Source: JAUNSR01 sp036655755 (lineage in GTDB: Bacteria; Bacteroidota; Bacteroidia; Bacteroidales; JAUNSR01). From it: DNA of 10,066 nucleotides. Within the stretch, counting starts at the first letter, position 1, and each line of letters starts with the position of its first letter. The position numbers were made by a program, and so were the translations under genes. The DNA is taken from contig JAVVPN010000097.1 of assembly GCA_036655755.1 (NCBI GenBank), positions 1-10,066 of the forward strand, read 5' to 3'. Of this stretch, positions 1 to 6,780 are shown piece by piece. The notes beneath the pieces are model-generated. The model made no database searches. It worked only from the letters and a program-made list of their open reading frames with translations, and was not told where the DNA came from.

Positions 1-3
1 TTC

Positions 4-759
4 TCAATTCCCGCAATACTCCGCCTGCAGGCTTCCCAGGGGGAGTTTGCCCTCTACCTTCAGCGGTATCTTGCGGTCGTCGTCACTGAGCCACACCTGA
101 ATAGGCGGATCCTCGTCTTTCAGATTATCGTCATTGAGGAAGCTCAGGTTGAGTCGGTAGGCGGGATATTGTTTTTTATTGCGCAAGGTCACCAGCGTAC
201 GCCCCATGTATTTCACATTCATCGTAATCACCTTGCGCCCCGTAAAGATAGGCACATTGATGGTCTGGTACATCTTAAACGAACGCAGATCTGCCATCCG
301 CAGAAAATAAAACACCGAAAGCATATCGAACGCCTGTCCTTTCACCCAGAGCAACGTATCGCGCGGCTCCCGGTTTTTACGGTAAAGCGTTACCTTTCCG
401 CCGGTTTTACCCTCTTTATAAAGATACGACAGGCAATCTTTCGAAGTATAGTTTCCCTCATGGGCGATCTTATCATAGTAAAGCGGCTGAACCGTACGCG
501 TCGTATACGAATTGAGCGTATCGCGCACCCGCATGATTTTGTCGGCAAAGCTCAGCGTCTGGCACGAAAGCTTCATTTTATAAGCCTCCTTTCCCTGATA
601 ATGGGCATCTTTCACCTTGAGCGTACCCTGTGCGGCCTTTTTCCAGATGATACCCCAGTGATAATAAATATCATAGCATAAGGTTTCGCCCGATGTAAAA
701 GGCACCTCCTGAGCTCTAAGGTTACCCGATAGCGATGCAAACAAAAGCAAGAGTAACAC
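4..759 (-). CDS. Secreted DUF3108-family protein (start uncertain)
   Basis: Function is not known. The mature part begins near EVPFTSGETLCYDIYYHWG, and the GE-x-L-x-Y-x-x-YY-x-WG pattern followed by a K-A-x-x-GTLKV strand resembles the N-terminus of DUF3108 proteins, which are secreted or periplasmic. A hydrophobic run (LLLLLFASLSG) ending in NLRA before QEV looks like a Sec signal peptide cleaved after Ala16. The protein is 251 aa from the GTG at 757-759, the first usable start after the upstream gene's stop at 788-790. That start leaves the signal peptide without its basic n-region (LFKQK lies just upstream). ATG codons at 910-912 and 895-897 are in frame, but they add about 46-51 residues that overlap the neighbour's Gly/Asn-rich tail and look like shadow coding. 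It probably shares a transcript with the lipoprotein gene 28 bases upstream. I am confident that the gene is real, moderately confident of the family, and unsure of the start. Confidence 0.8.
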   Translation of the reverse strand: MLLLLLFASLSGNLRAQEVPFTSGETLCYDIYYHWGIIWKKAAQGTLKVKDAHYQGKEAYKMKLSCQTLSFADKIMRVRDTLNSYTTRTVQPLYYDKIAHEGNYTSKDCLSYLYKEGKTGGKVTLYRKNREPRDTLLWVKGQAFDMLSVFYFLRMADLRSFKMYQTINVPIFTGRKVITMNVKYMGRTLVTLRNKKQYPAYRLNLSFLNDDNLKDEDPPIQVWLSDDDRKIPLKVEGKLPLGSLQAEYCGN

Positions 760-787
760 CCATACTTTTTGTTTGAAGAGCCGATAA

Positions 788-2779
788 TCAACGACGCAAT
801 GTTGAACCTCCCGAGAAGTTACCGCCTCCGTATTGATTGAACTGATTATTCGTTCCGGTCTGACCCGAACCCGATCGGTTGTTATTGCGCTGATCATTGT
901 TTCGTTGTTCATGTCTCTTGGTCTCTTCTTTCGGTTTGTTCTTGGTAATTTCAAGTGGCTTCTGCTTAATCAGCGGTTTAGCATACAAATCCCACTCTTG
1001 TTTCACATCCCAGTTCGCCCGCAAGTTAAGTGATTCAGGAAAATAGCGCACCTCTTCAGGCTGTCTTTTCTGCGAATAGTCGCCGGTATCGTATTTTCCG
1101 TTTCCATTTTTATCTAACACAATTCGTGCGTAATATGTTCCCGGCTTGACATGAATAAATTTCGCTTCGCCATTCTTTACCGGCGCTTTCATTACCGGTG
1201 CATCTTTGCTGTCGAGCAGTTCTACAAATGCCGAATCCCGCACTCCCGATATCGAAAACAGCAAATTGCCATATTCTTCTACCGTTTTTACCTTAAAGTT
1301 TTTAGTAAACGTGTTATTATGCAAGCCGTATAGCCCGGTAAACGTTGCCGAATCGATTGTCAGTACATACTCCGATCCAGGTTGGAATTTACCTTTCAAT
1401 TCATAATCGCGCATTTTGCCCGGTATGCGCACCAACTCCGACGGCTGAAGCACATAGGTTGAATCTTTTTTCAACTCCAAACGAATATTGGCCTGATCGA
1501 AATCAAGAATCGGCTCATCAAAACTGATGCGCGGACGGCTTCCGATTTCGAGCGACGAGCCGATCTGGTCTTTCAACGGCAAGAACTCAATCTTCACCGA
1601 ATCGACCACCTCGCCTTTTTTCTTCTTCTTCGGCTCCTCTTTTTTCTTCTCCGCCTTTTTAGCACCACGCACAAACAGGTCGAGCGTATCGGTTTTAGGA
1701 ACTAGCTGATTTAACGTATCGGTATAAAGATAAGTAGCGGTAAGCTTAAGCGTATCAATCTTATAGATCAGCGAATCCTTGATCCAGTAGCTTACGGTAT
1801 CGTTGTGAGGCGAGCTCTCTACCTGTGCCCAATGAGCGGCATCGAAATTAAGCCCCTCAATGCGCGGTAGCGAATCTTCGGGTGCGCTGAAATAAAACGA
1901 AACCTTATTCGCCGACAAACGTTCCGCCTTTTCGAGATACACGTTCTTTTTGTTTTCGTTGAAGGCAAGCAAAATCAGATCGTCGGGATAATAATGCGTC
2001 ACGTCCATGATCCGGATCGAATCGATGGTAAGCGAGTCTTTCCACACCGTATCGCGGTGCATCTTGATTTCGGCAGTCGGGACCACGAGCGAATCCACAA
2101 ACGCGATATCTTCCGACGGAATATCAAACAGATAGTTGCTGTTTACATCTTTCAGTCCGTACACCCGGTAAGATCCCGGTGTGATGTTGCGGATAAAGAA
2201 TTTACCCAGCTCATTGGTCTTGCCGATACGCACGAACGGTTTCTTCAGAAACGCCGAGTCGGCCAGGTCGGGCTGAATACCCACATACATGCCTGAAATA
2301 GGTTCGAGATCGGCAGCATTCAATACCGTACCCGAAATCTGCATCGTATCGATGCGGTCGCCTGTAGAGAACGCCAACGAAAAATCCTTCAGTGGATTCC
2401 CCTCGTTATTATCCTGAATAGCGTCGCCAAACTCAATCGTATAAGTCGTGTTGGGCAACAAGGTATCTTTCAACTCAACCGTAACCGTGCGCGCATTCGA
2501 TTTTACGATCGGCATGCTCACCTGAGGTGGCGATACGACCACCTTCTCCGACGGCTTATCGAGTTTAATATTCTCATTGAAAATGATTTCTATCTTCTGT
2601 CCCGTTACGCGTGTCTGCAACGGAGTAGGTTTGCTGCGTACAAATACCGGCGGCTCTTCATCGTAAGCTCCCCCCCCCGGACGTGCCATATTAGCACACG
2701 CATAGAGCGTCAGCCCAACGCAGACTACCATTACCGAATATATAAAATGGATCAGAAACCTATTTTTAGAAACGTTCAT
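788..2779 (-). CDS. Ig-like (Big_5-type) domain lipoprotein
   Basis: This is a 663-aa predicted lipoprotein of unknown function. Residues 1-28 form a lipoprotein signal peptide with lipobox LYAC, so Cys28 would be lipidated. The following GGGAYDEEPPVFVRSKP leads into a bacterial Ig-like domain at about 42-140 (IEIIFNENI, LLPNTTYTIEFGDAIQDNNEGN), as in Big_5/SbsA-like domains. Residues 145-235 look like a carboxypeptidase-regulatory-type beta domain with a D211-V-N-S-N-Y-L-F-D loop. A Lys/Glu-rich linker at about 372-390 precedes a second Ig-like region (about 398-500, RPRISFDEPI). A further beta domain has a Ca-loop-like DKNGNGKYDTGD at 556-567. The last 50 residues are Asn/Gln/Gly-rich and low complexity. 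No acidic export signal directly follows Cys28, so surface exposure is not indicated. It leads a two-gene unit with the DUF3108 gene and is divergent from secDF. Codons 34-37 carry a G9 run. Confidence 0.88.
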   Translation of the reverse strand: MNVSKNRFLIHFIYSVMVVCVGLTLYACANMARPGGGAYDEEPPVFVRSKPTPLQTRVTGQKIEIIFNENIKLDKPSEKVVVSPPQVSMPIVKSNARTVTVELKDTLLPNTTYTIEFGDAIQDNNEGNPLKDFSLAFSTGDRIDTMQISGTVLNAADLEPISGMYVGIQPDLADSAFLKKPFVRIGKTNELGKFFIRNITPGSYRVYGLKDVNSNYLFDIPSEDIAFVDSLVVPTAEIKMHRDTVWKDSLTIDSIRIMDVTHYYPDDLILLAFNENKKNVYLEKAERLSANKVSFYFSAPEDSLPRIEGLNFDAAHWAQVESSPHNDTVSYWIKDSLIYKIDTLKLTATYLYTDTLNQLVPKTDTLDLFVRGAKKAEKKKEEPKKKKKGEVVDSVKIEFLPLKDQIGSSLEIGSRPRISFDEPILDFDQANIRLELKKDSTYVLQPSELVRIPGKMRDYELKGKFQPGSEYVLTIDSATFTGLYGLHNNTFTKNFKVKTVEEYGNLLFSISGVRDSAFVELLDSKDAPVMKAPVKNGEAKFIHVKPGTYYARIVLDKNGNGKYDTGDYSQKRQPEEVRYFPESLNLRANWDVKQEWDLYAKPLIKQKPLEITKNKPKEETKRHEQRNNDQRNNNRSGSGQTGTNNQFNQYGGGNFSGGSTLRR
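2670..2678 (-). repeat. G9 homopolymer tract inside the lipoprotein gene
   Basis: The + strand shows nine consecutive C at 2670-2678, so the coding strand carries G9 across codons 34-37 (Pro-Gly-Gly-Gly), six residues after the lipidated Cys28. Gly residues are plausible at this site in related lipoproteins, but here the codons chosen make one unbroken run. A length change of one or two bases would shift the frame near the N-terminus. The tract itself is seen directly; any role in switching expression is inference. Confidence 0.9.
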
Positions 2780-2803
2780 ACCTGATTAGCTTATTTTAAG
2801 GTG

Positions 2804-2831
2804 TAAAGATAAGAAAAACTCCAAAATAAAA
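2804..2831 (-). promoter_or_regulatory. Weak candidate promoter for the lipoprotein/DUF3108 unit
   Basis: On the minus strand TATCTTTA (2811 down to 2804) matches seven of the eight positions of the Bacteroidota -7 box TAnnTTTG, counting the two free ones. It sits 24 bases upstream of the lipoprotein ATG, implying a short leader. Upstream there is only a T-rich TTTT at about 2831-2828, closer than the usual -33 spacing. This is a tentative call based on position and the -7 box alone. Confidence 0.3.
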
Positions 2832-2900
2832 GGGCTTCCCGCTGATAGTTGCTTTTGTCATTGGGGCCAGAAACGAAACCTTTCACCCGCAAAAAACAGA

Positions 2901-2997
2901 AGGGTGCGGTGTCTGAAAAAATGGTGTGCTAAAAGCGGGGCGTATGTGTGCCCAAAGACCCACACAACCCCCCCTCTTGAAGCACACTACCGCCCCT
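2901..2997. repeat. Nested imperfect inverted repeat (structured element of unknown type)
   Basis: Three nested pairs of arms are visible. Outer arms: AGGGTGCGGT (2901-2910) pairs with ACCGCCCCT (2989-2997), nine pairs with one bulged T. Middle arms: GTGTGCTAAAAGCGGGG (2924-2940) pairs with CCCCTCTTGAAGCACAC (2971-2987), 14 of 17 positions. Inner arms: TGTGTG (2945-2950) pairs with CACACA (2961-2966), closing a ten-base loop, CCCAAAGACC. The left strand has an extra 13-base stretch (2911-2923) between the outer and middle arms. There is no T-run on either side, so it is not an ordinary terminator. It could be a REP- or MITE-like dispersed element or a structured RNA; the sequence alone does not decide. 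Confidence 0.65.
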
Positions 2998-3126
2998 CGT
3001 GGAGAAAATGAATGTCCCTGTTGAGAGACTTTCTTTCGAACAGGCGGTGGAGGAATATCCCTATAGCTAAAAAATTGACCGAAAAAGTGATATGTGCAAA
3101 GCTCCAATCGTAAATTAATATTTCAT

Positions 3127-3160
3127 ATTGCTACAATAATTGAAAAAAAATCTATATTTG
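3127..3160 (+). promoter_or_regulatory. secDF promoter (Bacteroidota type)
   Basis: TATATTTG at 3153-3160 is an exact match to the Bacteroidota sigma-ABfr -7 box TAnnTTTG. ATTG at 3127-3130 lies 22 bases upstream, near the expected place of the TTTG-like -33 box. Transcription would begin near 3167, giving an AT-rich leader of about 48 bases before the secDF ATG. No Shine-Dalgarno sequence is obvious, which is normal in this phylum. Confidence 0.72.
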
Positions 3161-3214
3161 CACCTTAATAAAAGTGTAAATTAAATTAATCTAAAATCAT
3201 AAAGTAGTAATAAG

Positions 3215-6199
3215 ATGCAAAACAAAGGATTTGTTAAAGTTTTTGCGATATTACTCACCCTGGTATGTTTGTTCTACCTTTCTTTTTCAGCTGTAACAAG
3301 CTATTACAATGGGAAGGCAGTTGAATATGCAGGTGGAGACGTCGCGAAACAAAATTATTATCTTGATTCGATTGCGACAGAGAAGGTGTGGTTGAACTAC
3401 ACGTTCAAAGACGCACGCGAAATGCAGATCGGATTAGGATTGGACCTTAAAGGTGGTATGAACGTGATTCTTGAGATCTCTGTAGCAGATGTTCTCAAAT
3501 CATTGTCGGATAACAACCCCGATGAAAACTTCAACAAAGCGTTGGCTATCGCGACAAAACGTCAGAATACCAGCAATGAAGACTACATGTCGTTGTTCTA
3601 CGACGAGTATAAAAAACTTGATCCGAACGTACGCCTTTCTGCTATCTTCAGTACTTTCCAATTGAAAGACAAAATCACTCCGAACAGCTCAAACGACGAA
3701 GTACTTCGCGTATTGAAAGCGGAAACCAACGATGCGATCAGCAACTCATTCAATGTATTGCGTACTCGTATCGACCGTTTCGGTGTGGTAGCTCCAAATA
3801 TTCAGCGTCTTGACAAAGACGGTCGCATCCTGGTTGAACTTCCGGGTGTAAAAGAACCGGCTCGTGTACGCAAATTGCTTCAGGGAAGCGCTAACCTTGA
3901 GTTCTGGGAAACATACGAACTGACTGAAATCTATCAGCAGCTTGTTGCCGCAAACCAAGTGATCGCCGCTCAGAAATCAACTGAAGCTCCTGCACAGGAA
4001 GCGAAAGCTGACGCAGCAGCAGAACAGTTGGCGAACGAAGCGACTGCAATCGTATCGTCTACCGATTCTTTGGCGAACGAAATCGAAGCACTTAAAGGTG
4101 CGGATGCAGACTTGAAAGAGCAGGCGAACTGGGAAAAAGAATTCCCTTTGTTTGCTAAACTACAGGTAAACCAATATCAGGGACGCGTTGCTCCGGGTCC
4201 GGTTGTAGGATACGCAATGTATCAGGATACAGCGGCCATCAACAGCATGCTTAACTCAAAACAGGTACGCGACTTGTTGCCGCGCAACCTTGTGATGCGT
4301 TGGTCTGTTAAAGCAATGGACGACAAAGAACAGGTATATCAGCTGTACGCGCTTAAACAAACAGGACGCAACGGCCGTCCGGCTTTGGAAGGTGACGTAA
4401 TCACGGATGCTCGCGAAGACTTCCAGCAGCACACCAACTCATTCGAGATCAGCATGGCAATGAATGCTGAAGGTGCGAAAGTATGGGCTCGCCTGACAAA
4501 AGAAAATATCGGCAAATGTGTTGCTATCGTATTGGATGATGTAGTTTACTCTGCTCCTCGCGTAAACGACGAGATTACAGGCGGACGCTCATCTATTACA
4601 GGCGACTTCTCTGCTGACGAAGCGAAAGACTTGGCAAACGTACTGAAATCAGGTAAAATGGTTGCCAAAGTACGTATCATTCAGGAAGACGTAGTAGGAC
4701 CATCTCTAGGTAAAGAAGCGATCAACAATGGTTTGATCTCTTTCATCGTAGCCTTGGTTCTGTTGTTTACTTATATGATGGCTATCTACGGATTCGTTCC
4801 GGGTATGATTGCCAACACGGCCCTTTTGTTGAACTTGTTCTTCACAATGGGTATCCTTTCATCTTTCCACGCTGTATTGACGCTTTCGGGTATCGCCGGT
4901 TTGGTGTTGTCGTTAGGTGTTGCGGTGGATGCGAACGTATTGATTTACGAACGCGCGAAAGAGGAACTTCGCTCAGGTAAAAACCTGCGCAAAGCGGTAA
5001 GCGATGCGTATGCAAACGCATTCTCTGCGATCTTCGATGCCAACGTAACTTCATTGATTACAGGTATCATCCTGTTCGCGTTCGGAACAGGTCCGATCAA
5101 AGGATTTGCTACTACGTTGATGATCGGTATCGTTACTTCATTCTTCACAAGTGTATTCATGAGCCGTGTGTTCCTTGAAAGCGCGCTTGAAAAAGGATGG
5201 TTCAAGAACATTACCTTCACAACAGGTTTGAGCAAAAACATTTTGCTTCACCCGAACTTCAACTTTATCGGAGCACGCAAAAAAGGATATATGATTTCAG
5301 GTATCGCTATCCTGATCTGTATCGTATCTTTCTTTACTCGTGGTTTGAATCAGGGTATCGAGTTTACAGGAGGACGTAACTATATCGTTCGTTTTGACCA
5401 CCCGGTTAAAACAGCTGATATCCGCAATACACTTGAAGGTGCGTTCGACGGTAGCTCATTGAGCGTTATCACGATCGGAGGCGACAATCAGGTACGTATC
5501 TCTACCAACTACAAGGTAGCTGACGATGCGGAAACTGTAGACAACGAAATCATCAACAAGATTTACACAGGAGTAAAAGATCAGCTTCCTGCAGGAACTA
5601 CCGAATCGCAGTTCTCAGAAGACAACATCATGAGCTTCCAGAAAGTAGGTCCGTCTATCGCAGACGATATCAAAACCGCAGCGATGTGGGCGGTATTGTT
5701 CGCATTGATCGCAATGGGTCTGTATATCCTGATCCGTTTCCGCGACATCGCGTTCTCGGTAGGTACGATTGCTTCGGTAGCACACGATACGATCATCATC
5801 ATCGGTGTATATTCATTGTTCTACGGCATCCTGCCATTCTCTATGGAGGTTGACCAGTCGTTTATCGCTGCGATCCTAACGGTAATCGGTTACTCGGTGA
5901 ATGATACCGTGGTTATCTTCGACCGTATCCGTGAGGTAACGGGCATCTATCCGAACCGCGATAAAGCATTGGTAGATAACGAAGCGTTGAACTCGACATT
6001 GGCTCGTACGTTCAGTACTTCGATTTCAACTGCAATCGTATTGCTTTGTATCTTCGTATTGGGTGGTGATACTATCCGCAGCTTTACATTCGCTATGTTG
6101 GTTGGGGTTGTGATCGGTACTTACTCAACACTGTTCATCGCCGTACCGGTAGCTTATGAAATGGTATCTAAGAAAAGAGCGAAACTGGCTAACAAATAA
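3215..6199 (+). CDS. secDF: Protein translocase subunit SecDF (fused SecD-SecF)
   Basis: This inner-membrane RND-family protein works with SecYEG, using the proton-motive force to pull exported proteins across the membrane. SecD half: TM1 at about 7-27, GLDLKGG at 75-81, a large periplasmic P1 domain to about 490, VGPSLG at 494-499, then five TMs (about 504-653) with AVDANVLIYERAKEEL at 570-585. SecF half: TM7 at about 690-708, GIEFTGG at 714-720, VGPSIADD at 811-818, and five further TMs with IGYSVNDTVVIFDRIRE at 891-907. Asp572, Asp897 and Arg931 fit the conserved charged residues of the proton path; the 34-residue spacing of the last two matches the family. An Ala/Glu-rich segment at about 250-308 interrupts P1. 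The fusion is usual in Bacteroidota. The gene has its own promoter and terminator, so it is probably monocistronic. It appears intact. Confidence 0.98.
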   Translation: MQNKGFVKVFAILLTLVCLFYLSFSAVTSYYNGKAVEYAGGDVAKQNYYLDSIATEKVWLNYTFKDAREMQIGLGLDLKGGMNVILEISVADVLKSLSDNNPDENFNKALAIATKRQNTSNEDYMSLFYDEYKKLDPNVRLSAIFSTFQLKDKITPNSSNDEVLRVLKAETNDAISNSFNVLRTRIDRFGVVAPNIQRLDKDGRILVELPGVKEPARVRKLLQGSANLEFWETYELTEIYQQLVAANQVIAAQKSTEAPAQEAKADAAAEQLANEATAIVSSTDSLANEIEALKGADADLKEQANWEKEFPLFAKLQVNQYQGRVAPGPVVGYAMYQDTAAINSMLNSKQVRDLLPRNLVMRWSVKAMDDKEQVYQLYALKQTGRNGRPALEGDVITDAREDFQQHTNSFEISMAMNAEGAKVWARLTKENIGKCVAIVLDDVVYSAPRVNDEITGGRSSITGDFSADEAKDLANVLKSGKMVAKVRIIQEDVVGPSLGKEAINNGLISFIVALVLLFTYMMAIYGFVPGMIANTALLLNLFFTMGILSSFHAVLTLSGIAGLVLSLGVAVDANVLIYERAKEELRSGKNLRKAVSDAYANAFSAIFDANVTSLITGIILFAFGTGPIKGFATTLMIGIVTSFFTSVFMSRVFLESALEKGWFKNITFTTGLSKNILLHPNFNFIGARKKGYMISGIAILICIVSFFTRGLNQGIEFTGGRNYIVRFDHPVKTADIRNTLEGAFDGSSLSVITIGGDNQVRISTNYKVADDAETVDNEIINKIYTGVKDQLPAGTTESQFSEDNIMSFQKVGPSIADDIKTAAMWAVLFALIAMGLYILIRFRDIAFSVGTIASVAHDTIIIIGVYSLFYGILPFSMEVDQSFIAAILTVIGYSVNDTVVIFDRIREVTGIYPNRDKALVDNEALNSTLARTFSTSISTAIVLLCIFVLGGDTIRSFTFAMLVGVVIGTYSTLFIAVPVAYEMVSKKRAKLANK

Positions 6200-6240
6200 A
6201 AGTAGCCGATTTCTCAAGAAATAAAATGCCCATTGGGCTG

Positions 6241-6284
6241 AATGCCCCCAAAGGTTAGAAATAACGCTTTGGGGGCATTTTTTT
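6241..6284 (+). terminator. Strong intrinsic terminator of secDF
   Basis: AATGCCCCCAAAG (6241-6253) pairs perfectly with CTTTGGGGGCATT (6267-6279). Inside it, GTTA (6254-6257) pairs with TAAC (6262-6265) to close a GAAA tetraloop, with G6266 bulged. The total is 17 pairs, followed by T7 at 6278-6284. It starts 41 bases after the secDF stop. A small GCCC-ATT-GGGC hairpin (6228-6238) sits just before it. Confidence 0.93.
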
Positions 6285-6343
6285 ATACACAGAACAATCA
6301 GTAACTAATTAATAAACAGATATATACATCCAAAGAAAAAAAG

Positions 6344-6359
6344 GTGTATATTTTTACAC
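6344..6359. promoter_or_regulatory. Inverted repeat upstream of the susC-like promoter (possible operator)
   Basis: GTGTA (6344-6348) and TACAC (6355-6359) form a perfect five-base inverted repeat with a six-base AT spacer. It lies just upstream of the predicted promoter of the SusC-like gene, where an activator might bind. The region is very AT-rich, so a chance match is possible. Confidence 0.25.
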
Positions 6360-6365
6360 ATAAAA

Positions 6366-6397
6366 TTTTACAATATTAGAATATTTACATATATTTG
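6366..6397 (+). promoter_or_regulatory. Likely promoter of the SusC-like gene
   Basis: TATATTTG at 6390-6397 is a perfect TAnnTTTG -7 box, the same eight bases as at secDF and followed by a similar context (GCCACC against GCACC). The -33 region is weak: TTTT at 6366-6369, 20 bases upstream. A weak -33 box would fit a promoter that needs an activator, which is common for susC/susD loci, but no regulator gene is in the window. Confidence 0.55.
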
Positions 6398-6403
6398 CCA
6401 CCA

Positions 6404-6780
6404 TAGATCTAATATCGTTCCTTTATTTTTAAAAAGAATTAAAAATAAAATTTTATATAATACCAGAGAGATCTACATGACCTATTAAAGAATACAAGAG
6501 GGAATTGGGGGTCACTTTAACCACATTTAAAATTAATACTGAATAGCCTGTAACGCAAGCATGGGTCATATGGCCTGAAAAACGTTGCTATTTATAAGTT
6601 AAAACCATACCAGAGAATTGAATAAGATAATTTCAATCAAAAAGAATTATTAGTATATAACCTTATAGAATAGACAGTTTATCTTTAAATCATCACCACT
6701 TTTTTATTTTCTGACCATAAAAAGACTTTCACAATAAAAAATGTGCTAAAACAGAATCATTAACCTTAAATAAATTTCAG
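6404..6780 (+). other. Long 5' leader / non-coding region before the SusC-like gene
   Basis: If transcription starts from the box at 6390-6397, the leader is about 375 bases, long for this kind of gene. It is AT-rich and holds no credible ORF. An island at about 6490-6600 has more G and C. AT-only arms ATTTTTAA (6425-6432) and TTAAAAAT (6439-6446) can pair, and GGTCATATGGCC (6565-6576) is nearly palindromic. A second, weaker -7-like TATCTTTA lies near 6680, which would give a shorter leader of about 95 bases. I recognise no riboswitch family here. Confidence 0.4.
6460..6616 (+). repeat. Pair of 10-base direct repeats ATACCAGAGA in the leader
   Basis: ATACCAGAGA occurs at 6460-6469 and again at 6607-6616, so the copies start 147 bases apart and flank the less AT-rich island. 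They could be binding sites or chance; only the two copies are seen. The span given covers both copies and the sequence between them. Confidence 0.35.

Larger units (their letters stand above)
2780..3214. other. Divergent intergenic region between lipoprotein gene and secDF
   Basis: This 435-base gap separates genes reading away from each other. The edges are AT-rich and hold the outward promoters. The middle, about 2835-3060, is clearly richer in G and C, with C7 (2968-2974) and GGGG runs, and holds the nested inverted repeat at 2901-2997. Open frames in the middle (one of 74 codons on the minus strand, one of 33 codons on the plus strand from 3012) show no recognisable protein and cross the repeat or promoter flank, so I do not call them genes. 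The contrast in base composition suggests that the central block may be an inserted repeat element. Confidence 0.6.

Noticed and set aside
169..681. 170-codon plus-strand frame opposite the DUF3108 gene
   Set aside because: It is fully antisense to a gene with a signal peptide and family features; the His/Arg/Ile-rich translation has no domain signature. It is a shadow frame.
1612..1665. Lys/Glu-rich repeat in the lipoprotein gene considered as a variable repeat tract
   Set aside because: The codons are an irregular mixture of AAG, AAA and GAG without an exact repeating unit, so it reads as a charged linker.
2924..2987. Inverted repeat considered as a bidirectional terminator
   Set aside because: It lies between two divergent genes, where no transcript needs to end, and neither side of the stem is followed by a run of T.
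2883..3107. 74-codon open frame on the minus strand in the intergenic region
   Set aside because: It crosses the nested inverted repeat, is Cys/Pro/Phe-rich in a way typical of random GC-richer sequence, has no recognisable domain, and would start within the promoter flank of secDF. The repeat explains it better.
3012..3113. 33-codon plus-strand frame starting at ATG 3012 (and a 20-codon one at 3008)
   Set aside because: A GGAGAAA stretch precedes them, but the products are short, Arg/Lys-rich and unrecognised, and they end just before the secDF promoter. Without conservation data a chance frame is more likely.
6490..6600. Less AT-rich island considered as a tRNA, riboswitch or insertion-sequence remnant
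   Set aside because: No cloverleaf, no recognised riboswitch core and no terminal inverted repeats could be found; only short repeats flank it.
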